Source of the DNA: DATLMR01 sp035634255
GTDB lineage: Bacteria; Acidobacteriota; Blastocatellia; UBA7656
Length of the DNA: 64,000 bases
Assembly (NCBI GenBank): GCA_035634255.1
Contig: DASQDI010000107.1
Location: 27,552 to 91,551 of the forward strand
Direction of reading: 5' to 3'
Shown one piece after another: positions 50,730-59,664 of the stretch. Position numbers and translations under genes: made by a program. The notes beneath the pieces were generated by a model. That model searched no databases, was not told the origin of the DNA, and saw only the letters and a list, made by a program, of their open reading frames with translations. How positions within the stretch are numbered: the first letter of the stretch is position 1; every line of letters begins with the position of its first letter.

Positions 50730-53700
50730 TTAATTCGGCCCCTGGGGGGCCCGCATCTGCGTGAAGAGCCTCAGCTCGAAGGGGCTCGTGGCGCTCGAAG
50801 GCCGCAGGAGCGCGCGCACGGGCGTCGAGCCGACGTTCCATGACAACTGGTACTGGTTGTCGCCCGTCCGGGTCGGGCTCCCCGCCTCGAACATCTGGAA
50901 CAGCCCCCACTCGCCGGGGAAGTTCAGGCTCGCGGGGGTCGCGCCGGGTTTTATGACCGAAATCTTCGCGCCCGACGTTCCGGCCCGCGCGGGCCACTGG
51001 AATTTCGCCGACCCCGGAGCCGTGCCGCGAGCCTGCACGCTGGTCCCGTCTATGTCTATCATCACGTCGGTCCCCGGCACCGGCTGAAGGATCAGCTCGT
51101 AGCTGACCTCCGGCTGCTGGCCCCCGGTCGGGAAGAGCGCGTCCCGCAGGCGCCGCGCGTTGTTGAGGTAATTGACGAACGCATCCGAGAGCTTGACCGC
51201 GCCCGACTCCTTCAGCTTCCACTGCCCCTGCGCCTCCTCGAACGACGTCGCCAGCTTGTCGTTGATGAACAGAGTCAGCTGCCCGTTCGCCGGGTTGAGG
51301 AAGCGCGCGAGGTCCGTCACGGGCGTCTGCGACTGCGAGGCCGTGAACGGGAACCCCGTTTCCAGGGAGCGGGCTTTCGGGTATATCTGCTCGCGCCAGC
51401 CCTTATCTATCTGCTCGTACCCGCCCCCGTAAAACATCGCGCGCAGGTTGTCGAGGGGCTGCTTGAGCAGCCTCGCCGCGTCGCTCGCGGCGGCCGTCTT
51501 GAAAGTGTCGAGGAGCCGGGAAACGTCCTGCTCGGCTTTCTGAAGGCCGATCTCGTCCTTGCCGGTTATGAAGGACTTCGCCGCCTGCTGGAGCTGATCT
51601 TCGGACTTGCTTTCGAGCGAGTCGAGCACGCGGCGCAGGGCCGCGCGGTACTGCGACGCCGGGGCGCTCTCCTTCTTGTCCTCGCCCGCGACGAAGGGGG
51701 TCAGGGGCCTGAACTCCTTTTCGACTTCCGTCGTCCCCGCGGAGCTTTCGCTCGTGCTCGAAAAGAAGCCCTTGATCCAGTTGATGAGGCCGCCGCCTTC
51801 GTCCGCCGAGAGGTTCGTGTTGCGCTCGACCTCGACCATCAGGAGCTCCATCGGGGAGTCGCTCGCCGACAGGACCTTGAATGCCTCGATGGCGTCGTCC
51901 TTCGACCTGTAGGGGCGGACGCTTACGCCCTTGATGAACTTCTGCCACTGCGACGTGTACTCGCGGAAGTACATCGACTGCAGGCGGGTGAGGTCGGCGC
52001 TCTGGTCACGCGAGGTCGCGGCCTGAGGCCCCATCACCCAGTCGTCCTTGCTGATCTCTTCGGCCGCCGTCTCCAAAGCCTCGCCCCAGTAGTCCCTGTA
52101 GCCGGATAGCGTAAAGCTGCCGGGCACGGCGTACGAGCCCGCGAGCACCCCGCGGCCGCGGTCCTGAATCACCCCTTCGAGCGTGACCGGCTTGACCTTC
52201 ACGTCTATCTCGCTCGTCATCTGTTTGAATATCCGGTTGACCGCCGGGTACGCGGCCAGCTTCCGGCGGGCCTCCGCGACGAGCCTGTCGTCGGGCTTGT
52301 GCGTCGGGGCGTCGTCCCGGCCCGCCTGCCGCGAGTAGAACTTCAGCTGCTCTTCGGAGGCGAGCCTCATGTCGGGGGGCGCGGACCTCTTCCAGTAATC
52401 GCTCAGCTGATTGGAGAGGAACGTCGGCTCGACCCGCTCGGGGTTCGAAAGCATCAGGTAAGCCTTGAGCAGGTCGTAGTACCGGCCCAGGCTGTCTTCG
52501 GCCGTGGCCGCGGCCGGCGCGTCGCCCGCGTCGGCGATGAGCGACGGGCCCGCGCCCTGCGCCACGGCCCCGGAGGTGAAGGCCCGCAGGTCCGCTTCCA
52601 TCGCGGCGACGGTCGGCTTGAAGAACCTCTGCGTCATCGAGTCGAAATATATCTCGCGCAGGTCGGAGTTGATGCCGTCCCCGGAGTAGAGCCCGAAGCG
52701 GAGGTAGAGCGGCGGCGAGTTGCGGTCGTAATCGTCGAGGTCCGCGAGGACTTCCCTCAACTCCTCGAGGGCTTCGAGCTCGACCCGCACCGAGGTCGCG
52801 TCTTTCTTCAGGAGGTCTTTGCCGATGTCGGCGGTCTTGATCCGCTCCACCTCGCTCGCGCGCGCGACGGCGTCCCTGATGAGAATCTTGTTGCCGACGA
52901 ACGAGACGATCATGCCGATGGAGAGGGTGAGCAGGAGGGCCGCGCCGACCCCGAGCAGGATGTTTCGCAGGCGGTGGGGGTTCTGCTCTGCCGTCTGGAA
53001 AGAGGCCGCGAGGTCTTTGTCGCGCATCAGCACGTCTTTGAAGAAGTGCTCGGTGAAGTACCCTTCGCCTGCGGTCTGCACCTGCTCGGCCTCGCCGTCA
53101 GGCTCCGAGGCGCCCGCGCGCGACGGAGCCCCGGCCGAGGGCTTGCCGTTGCTCGGAGTGCCCGTGAAGTAGAAGCCGCGCATCAGGGGCTTCTCGCTGA
53201 AGGGGTTCGGCCTGAACAGGGCCGAGGCGAAGAGCCCGAGCTTCCTGCGAGTCTCCCCGAAAAATAGCGGGAAGTCGAAGACCCGCAACTGCTCGTCCGC
53301 GCGCGCGGGCGCGCCGAGGCGGACGAGGCGGCGGCGCATCAAGGCGTCGTAGAGGTAGTCGAACTCAACGTCGAACAGAGCGTGGGCGTTCTGCGACTGG
53401 TCGAGCGGGATGGTCGCGCCCCACACCTGCGCCCTCTCGGCGCGGGTGAATGGCCGGAAGAAATCCTCGAACCCTTTAATCTTATCGAGGTGCGTGAACA
53501 CCAGATATACCGGGAACCGGTTCTGCGCGCGCCGGATCACTTCGTCGAGGCGCGCCCGGAGGGTCTTGGCCTGCTGCTCGATCTCGGGCTCGCTGAACGA
53601 GAGGACCCGCACGGCGCTGACGGCGATCACCATGCCGTCGAGGGGCCGGTTCTTCCGGTGCTTCTTCAGGAGCTCGATGAGCGCCGACCACTCGTCCTGG

Positions 53701-54290
53701 TCCGGCCCTTCGGTCTGGTACCGCCCGGCCGTGTCTATCAGCACGCTCGAGTCCGTCACGCGCCACTCGCAGTCGCGGGTCGGGCGCACTATATTCTGGT
53801 CCGCGCGGCGCTGGCTCGGGAGCGCCTGAAAATCGAGCCCCGCCGAAAGCAGCAGCGAAGTCTTGCCGCTTTCGGGGAGCCCCGACACCAGGAACCACGG
53901 CAGGCTGTAGACCGCGTCGGAGTTTTTCGCCGCCGCGAGCTTCGTGCTGCGGAGCCACTGGACGGCCTCCTCCGCGCTCCGGGTCAGCTCCTCGTAAGTC
54001 CGGGCCGGCGCGCTGAGCTCGGCGCGCGCAGCCTTCGGGGACGAGGATGCGTCCGCGGCTTCGAGGGCCTTCTGCTCGCGCTTCTCTTTCCTCTTGCGGA
54101 AGTAGCCGATCAGGATGGCGAAGGGCCAGGTCAGGAGGATGAGCCCGATCAGGATGAATCGCTCGGCGTAGCCCGTGAGCCCGAGGTAAGGCCCGAAGTA
54201 GTAGACGATCATGCTGGCGCTGCTGTACAGAGTCAGATAGAACGAAAGGCCAAGTGCGTATCTGAGATCGGTCCACCTCGAAGACATCAC
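50730..54290 (-). CDS. tssM: T6SS membrane-complex protein TssM (IcmF/VasK)
   Basis: This is a 1186-residue inner-membrane protein. Two transmembrane helices lie near residues 12-63. A cytoplasmic NTPase-like domain follows with an intact Walker A GLPESGKT (137-144) and TDSSVLIDTAGRYQTEG. A third transmembrane helix lies around 460 (GVGAALLLTLSIGMIVSFVG). A large periplasmic domain ends in a beta-rich C-terminus (PFELRLFTQMRAPQGPN). TssM spans the periplasm with TssL and usually docks on the lipoprotein TssJ, which was not found in this window. Confidence 0.96.
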   Translation of the reverse strand: MMSSRWTDLRYALGLSFYLTLYSSASMIVYYFGPYLGLTGYAERFILIGLILLTWPFAILIGYFRKRKEKREQKALEAADASSSPKAARAELSAPARTYEELTRSAEEAVQWLRSTKLAAAKNSDAVYSLPWFLVSGLPESGKTSLLLSAGLDFQALPSQRRADQNIVRPTRDCEWRVTDSSVLIDTAGRYQTEGPDQDEWSALIELLKKHRKNRPLDGMVIAVSAVRVLSFSEPEIEQQAKTLRARLDEVIRRAQNRFPVYLVFTHLDKIKGFEDFFRPFTRAERAQVWGATIPLDQSQNAHALFDVEFDYLYDALMRRRLVRLGAPARADEQLRVFDFPLFFGETRRKLGLFASALFRPNPFSEKPLMRGFYFTGTPSNGKPSAGAPSRAGASEPDGEAEQVQTAGEGYFTEHFFKDVLMRDKDLAASFQTAEQNPHRLRNILLGVGAALLLTLSIGMIVSFVGNKILIRDAVARASEVERIKTADIGKDLLKKDATSVRVELEALEELREVLADLDDYDRNSPPLYLRFGLYSGDGINSDLREIYFDSMTQRFFKPTVAAMEADLRAFTSGAVAQGAGPSLIADAGDAPAAATAEDSLGRYYDLLKAYLMLSNPERVEPTFLSNQLSDYWKRSAPPDMRLASEEQLKFYSRQAGRDDAPTHKPDDRLVAEARRKLAAYPAVNRIFKQMTSEIDVKVKPVTLEGVIQDRGRGVLAGSYAVPGSFTLSGYRDYWGEALETAAEEISKDDWVMGPQAATSRDQSADLTRLQSMYFREYTSQWQKFIKGVSVRPYRSKDDAIEAFKVLSASDSPMELLMVEVERNTNLSADEGGGLINWIKGFFSSTSESSAGTTEVEKEFRPLTPFVAGEDKKESAPASQYRAALRRVLDSLESKSEDQLQQAAKSFITGKDEIGLQKAEQDVSRLLDTFKTAAASDAARLLKQPLDNLRAMFYGGGYEQIDKGWREQIYPKARSLETGFPFTASQSQTPVTDLARFLNPANGQLTLFINDKLATSFEEAQGQWKLKESGAVKLSDAFVNYLNNARRLRDALFPTGGQQPEVSYELILQPVPGTDVMIDIDGTSVQARGTAPGSAKFQWPARAGTSGAKISVIKPGATPASLNFPGEWGLFQMFEAGSPTRTGDNQYQLSWNVGSTPVRALLRPSSATSPFELRLFTQMRAPQGPN

Positions 54291-54396
54291 AAGCTCCCGC
54301 GAATGTCGCGTTGAGAAGGGGAGTAGAGCCGCTTTTAAACCCTACCTTCTCAAGTAAGGCCCTGCCGGTTATGAATGGGCTGCCCCGATCATACTA

Positions 54397-55164
54397 TCAT
54401 CGGAGCAGTTGCTCTTGGGCGGCACTGATGTCGCTGCGGAGCAGAAAATTCAGGATCATATAAACAAAGATAAAGAGCCCGACCGCCACGCCGCCCCCGA
54501 TCATCACCCAGCGAGGGATGCCGGGGTCTTTCCGGGGCTCGGGCTGGTCCGAGACTTTCCAGTGCGGGGAGAGCCCGCCCGCCCGCAGCCGCCCCGCCCG
54601 CCGCAGGTAATCGGCCACGTTTTCGATCACGCCTTTGAGCTGCTCTTCATAATAAATGTTGTACTTGCCTTTGTACCCCAGGAGCATGCAGAGGTATAAG
54701 ACTTCGATGACATCGACCTCGGCCTCGCTCTCGGCCGTCTTCATCATCTCTTCGAGGCGGTCGAAGAAGGTCAGCCCCGCGAGGTGCTCGCCCACGTACT
54801 CAAGCTGCAAGGGGTATTTCTCCCACTCTTCACGGAGCGGGAAGTCGGCGGTGAGAACCGTCTCGTCGACGAAAGCCGCGAGCGCGAATTTCACGGTCTG
54901 GAGGTGCCGGTCCTTGTACCCTAACGCCTCGCCCCGTTCTTCGACTTGCTTGAGGAGGCTGTCGACGACCCTCCGCAGGTCAATCGAGGGGGTGGTCAGG
55001 CCGGCCCTGACTCGCATGATCTCCTTGAGCACGGAGGAGGCCAGGCTCACTAGATTGTTGTCGGCCTGAGCCCGGCTGCGACTGAGACCCGCTTTTTGAG
55101 TCATCGTGCTCTGCATAGCGTCTTCGGACCGGCCGCCCTTAATAGAGCCGGGCGGCAGGGGCAC
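54397..55164 (-). CDS. tssL: T6SS membrane-complex protein TssL (DotU)
   Basis: This 255-residue DotU-family protein has the cytoplasmic helical hook domain (NNLVSLASSVLKEIMRVRAG; KFALAAFVDETVLTADFPLR; FFDRLEEMMKTAESEAEVDV, then EVLYLCMLLGYKGKY) and a single C-terminal transmembrane helix (WVMIGGGVAVGLFIFVYMIL). It ends right after the membrane segment, so there is no OmpA-like peptidoglycan-binding domain. The start is uncertain: the GTG at 55164 has GAGGAG placed too close, and the ATG at 55116 is an alternative. Confidence 0.92.
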   Translation of the reverse strand: MPLPPGSIKGGRSEDAMQSTMTQKAGLSRSRAQADNNLVSLASSVLKEIMRVRAGLTTPSIDLRRVVDSLLKQVEERGEALGYKDRHLQTVKFALAAFVDETVLTADFPLREEWEKYPLQLEYVGEHLAGLTFFDRLEEMMKTAESEAEVDVIEVLYLCMLLGYKGKYNIYYEEQLKGVIENVADYLRRAGRLRAGGLSPHWKVSDQPEPRKDPGIPRWVMIGGGVAVGLFIFVYMILNFLLRSDISAAQEQLLR

Positions 55165-55211
55165 TCTCCTCTATACGTAAACTCGAAGCCACAAAGTTTC
55201 GCGAGCGAAGA

Positions 55212-56561
55212 TCAGGGCTTGATCGCGTACATTTCCAGCTTCACGTCGGGAAACTCGTCCGGCACGTAAACCGCTATCGTCTTCGACCCGCGAATCGTCT
55301 CCCAGTACGGGCCTATGCTGTCGAGCCCGAAGTAATGGAACCCCACGCGGGTCGGGATGGGCGCGGGCGGCGGCGAGGCATGGGTTAAAACGACGCCCGG
55401 CAGGGCCGACCCCACGACCGCGTCGATCACGTCGCGCGCGGCGATCTTGATGACCCTGGGCACGAGCTCTATCAGACGGCTCTCGGCTATCTGCGCGCGG
55501 ACGCCGAGGAAGAAGGTCGCGTCTTTCAGCAACTGGTCATCCTGAACCCGCCCGACGTAGAGCGACTTGCGCACCATTTCGAGGGGGATGGGCACGCACC
55601 GGGTCGGGATGACTATCTCAAGCAGCTCGCGGATCTCGGCCGCGAGCTGGCTGAAGGTGAAGTAGAGGTCCGCATGCTCGTAGCGGACTATGTCTTTCGG
55701 GTGGCGGTCCGTCACGAAGGTCATCAGCTCGCCGGCCAGCTCCGCCATCCTCAGGTAGAGCCGCTCCGGGTGAACGAGGCTCGTGCGGAAGTAATGGGCC
55801 AGCTCCGGGATCGACGAATTGACCGTGTGCAGGAGCCAGAATATCGCCACCTCCGACGTGGTGAAATCCGCGAGAGAGCTCGCGCGCTGGCGGCGCTGCT
55901 CGCTCAGAGTGCTGCTCTTGGTTATCAGTATCTCCACTATCTGGCGGAGCATGTTCGTGAGCCACTGGGAGGCGGAGACGCCGAGGGCGGGCGGGATCCA
56001 GTTCTCCGACAGCGTGAGCTGGCCGGTCGCCGTGCGTTCGAGCTCGGCGATCTTGATCGAGCTGTAGCCCTCGCGCAGCTCGTCCCCGAACAGCAGCCTC
56101 AGGTTGCTCCGGGCGAACGCGACCTGCCGCTCGTTATCGCCCGTCGATTCGTCGGCCACGGCCCCGGCGTCCTGAAGGTAGCGGACCATCTGGCCGTCGC
56201 CGGACTGGGCCTGAAAGTTGACCGCGCCGATCCGCTTGGCCGGGACGGCGAGGTGGACGTCCAGTTTTTCGGAAGAGGAATCGAAGTGCCCCTCGACCGG
56301 GCGCGGGTGCGGGGTCGGGTCGGTCTGGGGGATGTTGAGCAGTAGCCCGTCGGGCATCACCGCCCGGCAGCTCAAGAGCTCGAAGTACCCGTTCGCAATC
56401 GATTCGCGGTTGATCTGGATGCTTAGCACCCCCCACTCGTACGGGGTCAGCGAAGACAGGCGAGAGTTGAGCAGTTCTTCGTAATAATTATCCCATTGTT
56501 GGAAGTGGTGAGGAGTGAGTAACATTCCCTCATTCCACACGACCTTTCGGTAACGGCTCAT
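55212..56561 (-). CDS. tssK: T6SS baseplate protein TssK
   Basis: This 449-residue TssK (ImpJ/VasE) begins KVVWNEGMLLTPHHFQQWDN, the family hallmark, and continues with LSSLTPYEWGVLSIQINRES. A C-terminal domain follows (ESRLIELVPRVIKIAARDVI; PTRVGFHYFGLDSIGPYWET). It connects the baseplate wedges to the TssL/TssM membrane complex. AAGGTG precedes the ATG. It is the first core gene in the transcription direction after the FHA/methyltransferase genes. Confidence 0.95.
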   Translation of the reverse strand: MSRYRKVVWNEGMLLTPHHFQQWDNYYEELLNSRLSSLTPYEWGVLSIQINRESIANGYFELLSCRAVMPDGLLLNIPQTDPTPHPRPVEGHFDSSSEKLDVHLAVPAKRIGAVNFQAQSGDGQMVRYLQDAGAVADESTGDNERQVAFARSNLRLLFGDELREGYSSIKIAELERTATGQLTLSENWIPPALGVSASQWLTNMLRQIVEILITKSSTLSEQRRQRASSLADFTTSEVAIFWLLHTVNSSIPELAHYFRTSLVHPERLYLRMAELAGELMTFVTDRHPKDIVRYEHADLYFTFSQLAAEIRELLEIVIPTRCVPIPLEMVRKSLYVGRVQDDQLLKDATFFLGVRAQIAESRLIELVPRVIKIAARDVIDAVVGSALPGVVLTHASPPPAPIPTRVGFHYFGLDSIGPYWETIRGSKTIAVYVPDEFPDVKLEMYAIKP

Positions 56562-56833
56562 CAGCTTTCACCTTGAACTAAATATCTTGAGCGCCTCAGA
56601 CACGGATTTCGCCGCGGCTTCGCAGGTAGATGGCAGTGATGGTCAAATGAATTACGCCGAGTTACATAAAAGCTATTTCAATGCGGGGTATCAGACAATT
56701 TCACACCCGGATCAAATACCTTGAATCCCTTTACCTGTCGCGCGAGGCGGCCTCCTCTTAGCGAATCGTCTCGCATTTTGTTTCATCGCCCAAATTTTGT
56801 CAACCGGGATTATGGCGCTCTCGCCGCGGAGCC

Positions 56834-58366
56834 TCACCCCGCGAGCAGGGCCAGCCGCGCGAGACGCCTCAGATTCTCGTCGAGGTTGCGGTCGAGAAAA
56901 TCGCGCGCCCCCTCCCTACCCGACGCGAGCTCCTCGAGAAGCGCCGCGCGGTCGCGCGTCCCATCGAGCAGGATGAGGAGGTACCTCGCCGCGTCGTCCC
57001 CGATCCGCACGCTCGCGTGGAGCAGGTTCGTCACGACCGGGCCGAACCGAGCCTGCAACCTAGCCAGAGGGCTCGCCGCCGGGCGCTCGCTGACCTCGAC
57101 CGCGATGGCGGGGGCATGTACGTGCAGCTCGACTACCGACGCCGCGTAAGTCTTCAACAGCAGCTGCCCGAGCACGAGGGCCTCTTCGCCGTCGTCAACC
57201 GATTCGGGTGCCGCTCCGTGCGACAGGCGCGCGCGCGCACCCGCGAGCAACTCGTCGAATCGCACGGCCCGCGGCCATGCGGCCCCGAGTTCCAGCAGGG
57301 CCGACTTTATAAGCGCGTGATCGGTCGTGATGGAAGCGCCCCTGTCGGACCGGAACTGCTCGACGGTCGCGGAGTCCAGCTTCGGGTCCCGCGACACCGG
57401 GCGCACCGACGACGCCACGTAGAACTCGCGCGCGCGGCCGGCCGGCATCGAGCGGTCTATCGCGAGGCCGGAGCGGACGAGAAGGGTCTGCCGAAACTTG
57501 CGGCACTTGAGAAAGTCCATGTATTGCTCGCGCGTGATCACGTCGCCCGCATTCACCGAGCGCATCAACTCCGAGAGATGCTGCGACAGGCTGCCATCTT
57601 CGACCTCGAAGAAGTCGGCCTCCGACAGGTATTGAAGCCCGTGTCTGCCGGCCCGCTCGATGAACTCATGGAAATAGACCGGGGAGTTCACTTCAGCAAG
57701 ATCGTCGTGATAGAGCATCTCGTCGGAGAGCCGCGACAGGCGCTCGGCCTCGCCCCGCAACAGCAGCCTGTACATCTCGGAATCTTTCTGGGCGGCCGAG
57801 AGGAATTCGATGAAGGCCCTCGCCTGCGCGACCTGTTGACCGGGCTCGCGGAGGTTCCGCGCATGGAAGCGCATCATCTCGCGCGACATGTTTTTCAGGT
57901 GGCTGCCCGGATAGGTGTTGTAGCTCACGTAGGCGACGCCCTGGGGCGAGAGGTTGGCCCCGCAGATCGAAAGGACTTTATCCTGCACCTCCGCGGGGAC
58001 CCACGAGTAAAGGCCGTGGGCGATTATGTAATCGAACTCGCCCATCCCCGCGCCTATCAGAGACACGTCGAGCTTGAGGAGCGAGATGTTCGTCAGGCCG
58101 AGCTCTTTGATGATGGCCTCGCCTTTAGCGATGGCGCGCTCGGACAGGTCCACCCCGACGAAGCGGCTCGACGCCAGCCCCATCGCCATCGGGATGATGT
58201 TGCCCCCGTCGCCGCAGCCGAGCTCAAGAACCCGGCAGCTTTCGACGCTCGCGGGCTCAAGCCCTAGCAGGGTCGCGACGGAGGCGAGGCGGTCAGGGTG
58301 CGTCTGGTTGTACGGGTACCCCGTGTATGAAACTTCGTCGTAGGTGTAAGGCGCGGCTCCCGGCAT
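56834..58366 (-). CDS. SAM methyltransferase with methyltransferase-regulatory domain (PKMT-like)
   Basis: This is a 510-residue protein. It starts TYDEVSYTGYPYNQTHPDRL, the lead typical of bacterial protein-lysine methyltransferase-like proteins. Motif I is VLELGCGDGGNIIPMAMG and the acidic loop follows VGVDLSERAIAKG. A regulatory domain comes next (ARAFIEFLSAAQKDSEMYRL; YHDDLAEVNSPVYFHEFIER) and then a winged-helix-like C-terminus. Known relatives methylate lysines of outer-membrane proteins. Located between the FHA genes and tssK, it may modify a T6SS or envelope protein; that target is inferred. AAGGAG precedes the ATG. Confidence 0.78.
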   Translation of the reverse strand: MPGAAPYTYDEVSYTGYPYNQTHPDRLASVATLLGLEPASVESCRVLELGCGDGGNIIPMAMGLASSRFVGVDLSERAIAKGEAIIKELGLTNISLLKLDVSLIGAGMGEFDYIIAHGLYSWVPAEVQDKVLSICGANLSPQGVAYVSYNTYPGSHLKNMSREMMRFHARNLREPGQQVAQARAFIEFLSAAQKDSEMYRLLLRGEAERLSRLSDEMLYHDDLAEVNSPVYFHEFIERAGRHGLQYLSEADFFEVEDGSLSQHLSELMRSVNAGDVITREQYMDFLKCRKFRQTLLVRSGLAIDRSMPAGRAREFYVASSVRPVSRDPKLDSATVEQFRSDRGASITTDHALIKSALLELGAAWPRAVRFDELLAGARARLSHGAAPESVDDGEEALVLGQLLLKTYAASVVELHVHAPAIAVEVSERPAASPLARLQARFGPVVTNLLHASVRIGDDAARYLLILLDGTRDRAALLEELASGREGARDFLDRNLDENLRRLARLALLAG

Positions 58367-58404
58367 GCGGTCAGGCTCCTTGCAGCAATAGAAAGCCAGA
58401 GGTG

Positions 58405-59664
58405 TCAGGATGCGAGCGGCGTCGCCGCGATCCCATACTGGCGCGGGTTCTGTGCGATCACTCCGAGCGCGATGAAGTTCAGGACGAAGTCATAGACCTC
58501 CGCGTCGAGCCCCCCGCGCTCGTGAAGGTACCACACGTTGCGGTCCGTGAGAGGGTTGTTCACTAGCCGGCGCATCGTGGCGAGCAGAGGGTGAGATTTC
58601 TTGGTCCCTCCGCCCATCCTGTAGGCGGCGACCAGAATCAGGCTCTTGTCCGCCATCTCGGTCCCGAACGTGGCCTTGAGCGACAGCAGTTCCGGCATGA
58701 TCTCTCGCGCGGTCGCGGAGGGGTCCGCGCTCTTCCGCCCCCCGTCCGTTTCCGCGAGCGCCATATAAAAGACCAGGTCGGGCTCGATGCCTTCGCGCCG
58801 CGCCTGCATCGCGATCTCCGGCGCGCGCCTGCTCAGTGAATTGAGCGCGCCCGCAAGCTGGGGCGAGGCGCGGTACGCTTCGATCTTCTTCCTCATCTCC
58901 GCCAGGGCCGCGGTCGAATTCGAGGGGAAGATGTATGGCCTGTCGTCTTTGCTGATGCGGCGCATGACGAGCACCGCCGCCCGCTCGATCTGCTCGGCTG
59001 AGATGGCCGACTCCGCTCCGGGGCCGGCACTCGACGCAGGCTTCTCGGTCCCGGTCCCGGCCCCCGTCGCCGGCCCCTGCGACGGCCCCCTCGACGGATC
59101 GGGGGGGCCGGGTTTCTCTAATGAATCCAGTATGTCGTCGCCCAGATTGCGGGTGCGCGTGGTCGTGCCGCCTTTGAAGAACACGAGCACGGGCACGGCG
59201 ACGAGCAGGATCGCGACCATCGCCGCGACGGCGATGACGGGGGTGGTCGCCCACCGCGGGGCGGGCGCGTCGTCGGAAGCCCGCGACTCGTCTCCGGCCG
59301 AGTGGTTCTCTCTGCCTCCGCTTGCGGCCTTCGGCTTCGGAGTCGCGGCGGGCCGGGCCTCGTCAACGATGCTGACCCTGATGTCGCATGCGTTGCCGAT
59401 TGAGATCACGTCCCCGTCACTGAGCCGCGAGGAGCCGCGCACCAGATTCCCGTTGACGAACGTCCCGTTGTGCGACCCGCAGTCCGAGATCTGCACTATG
59501 CCTTCGAAGGTCTCTATCAGCGAGTGCCGGCGCGACAGGCCCCTGTCATCGATGCAGAGGTCATTATCGGGGCTGCGGCCGATGGTGAGGCGGTTGCCGG
59601 GAAGGTCGACCTGCCGCGCCCGCCCGTGCTCGTCGATGACTGTGAGAATGACTTCAGGTTGCAT
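58405..59664 (-). CDS. FHA-transmembrane-transglycosylase-like protein 1 (degenerate)
   Basis: This is a 419-residue protein. The FHA domain (about 5-100) has GRSPDNDL, SRRHSLI and GSHNGTFVNG. A low-complexity linker leads to a transmembrane helix (TPVIAVAAMVAILLVAVPVL, 141-160). A long Pro/Gly linker precedes a C-terminal lysozyme-like region. That region keeps a Glu (Glu305 in FYMALAETDGG) where the SLT catalytic residue lies, but the GAxGLxQ motif is missing. The C-terminus NPRQYGIAATPLAS echoes that of the two neighbouring paralogues. The topology would place FHA in the cytoplasm to read phosphothreonine, with the C-terminal domain in the periplasm. It overlaps the next paralogue by 11 nt. 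Confidence 0.75.
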   Translation of the reverse strand: MQPEVILTVIDEHGRARQVDLPGNRLTIGRSPDNDLCIDDRGLSRRHSLIETFEGIVQISDCGSHNGTFVNGNLVRGSSRLSDGDVISIGNACDIRVSIVDEARPAATPKPKAASGGRENHSAGDESRASDDAPAPRWATTPVIAVAAMVAILLVAVPVLVFFKGGTTTRTRNLGDDILDSLEKPGPPDPSRGPSQGPATGAGTGTEKPASSAGPGAESAISAEQIERAAVLVMRRISKDDRPYIFPSNSTAALAEMRKKIEAYRASPQLAGALNSLSRRAPEIAMQARREGIEPDLVFYMALAETDGGRKSADPSATAREIMPELLSLKATFGTEMADKSLILVAAYRMGGGTKKSHPLLATMRRLVNNPLTDRNVWYLHERGGLDAEVYDFVLNFIALGVIAQNPRQYGIAATPLAS

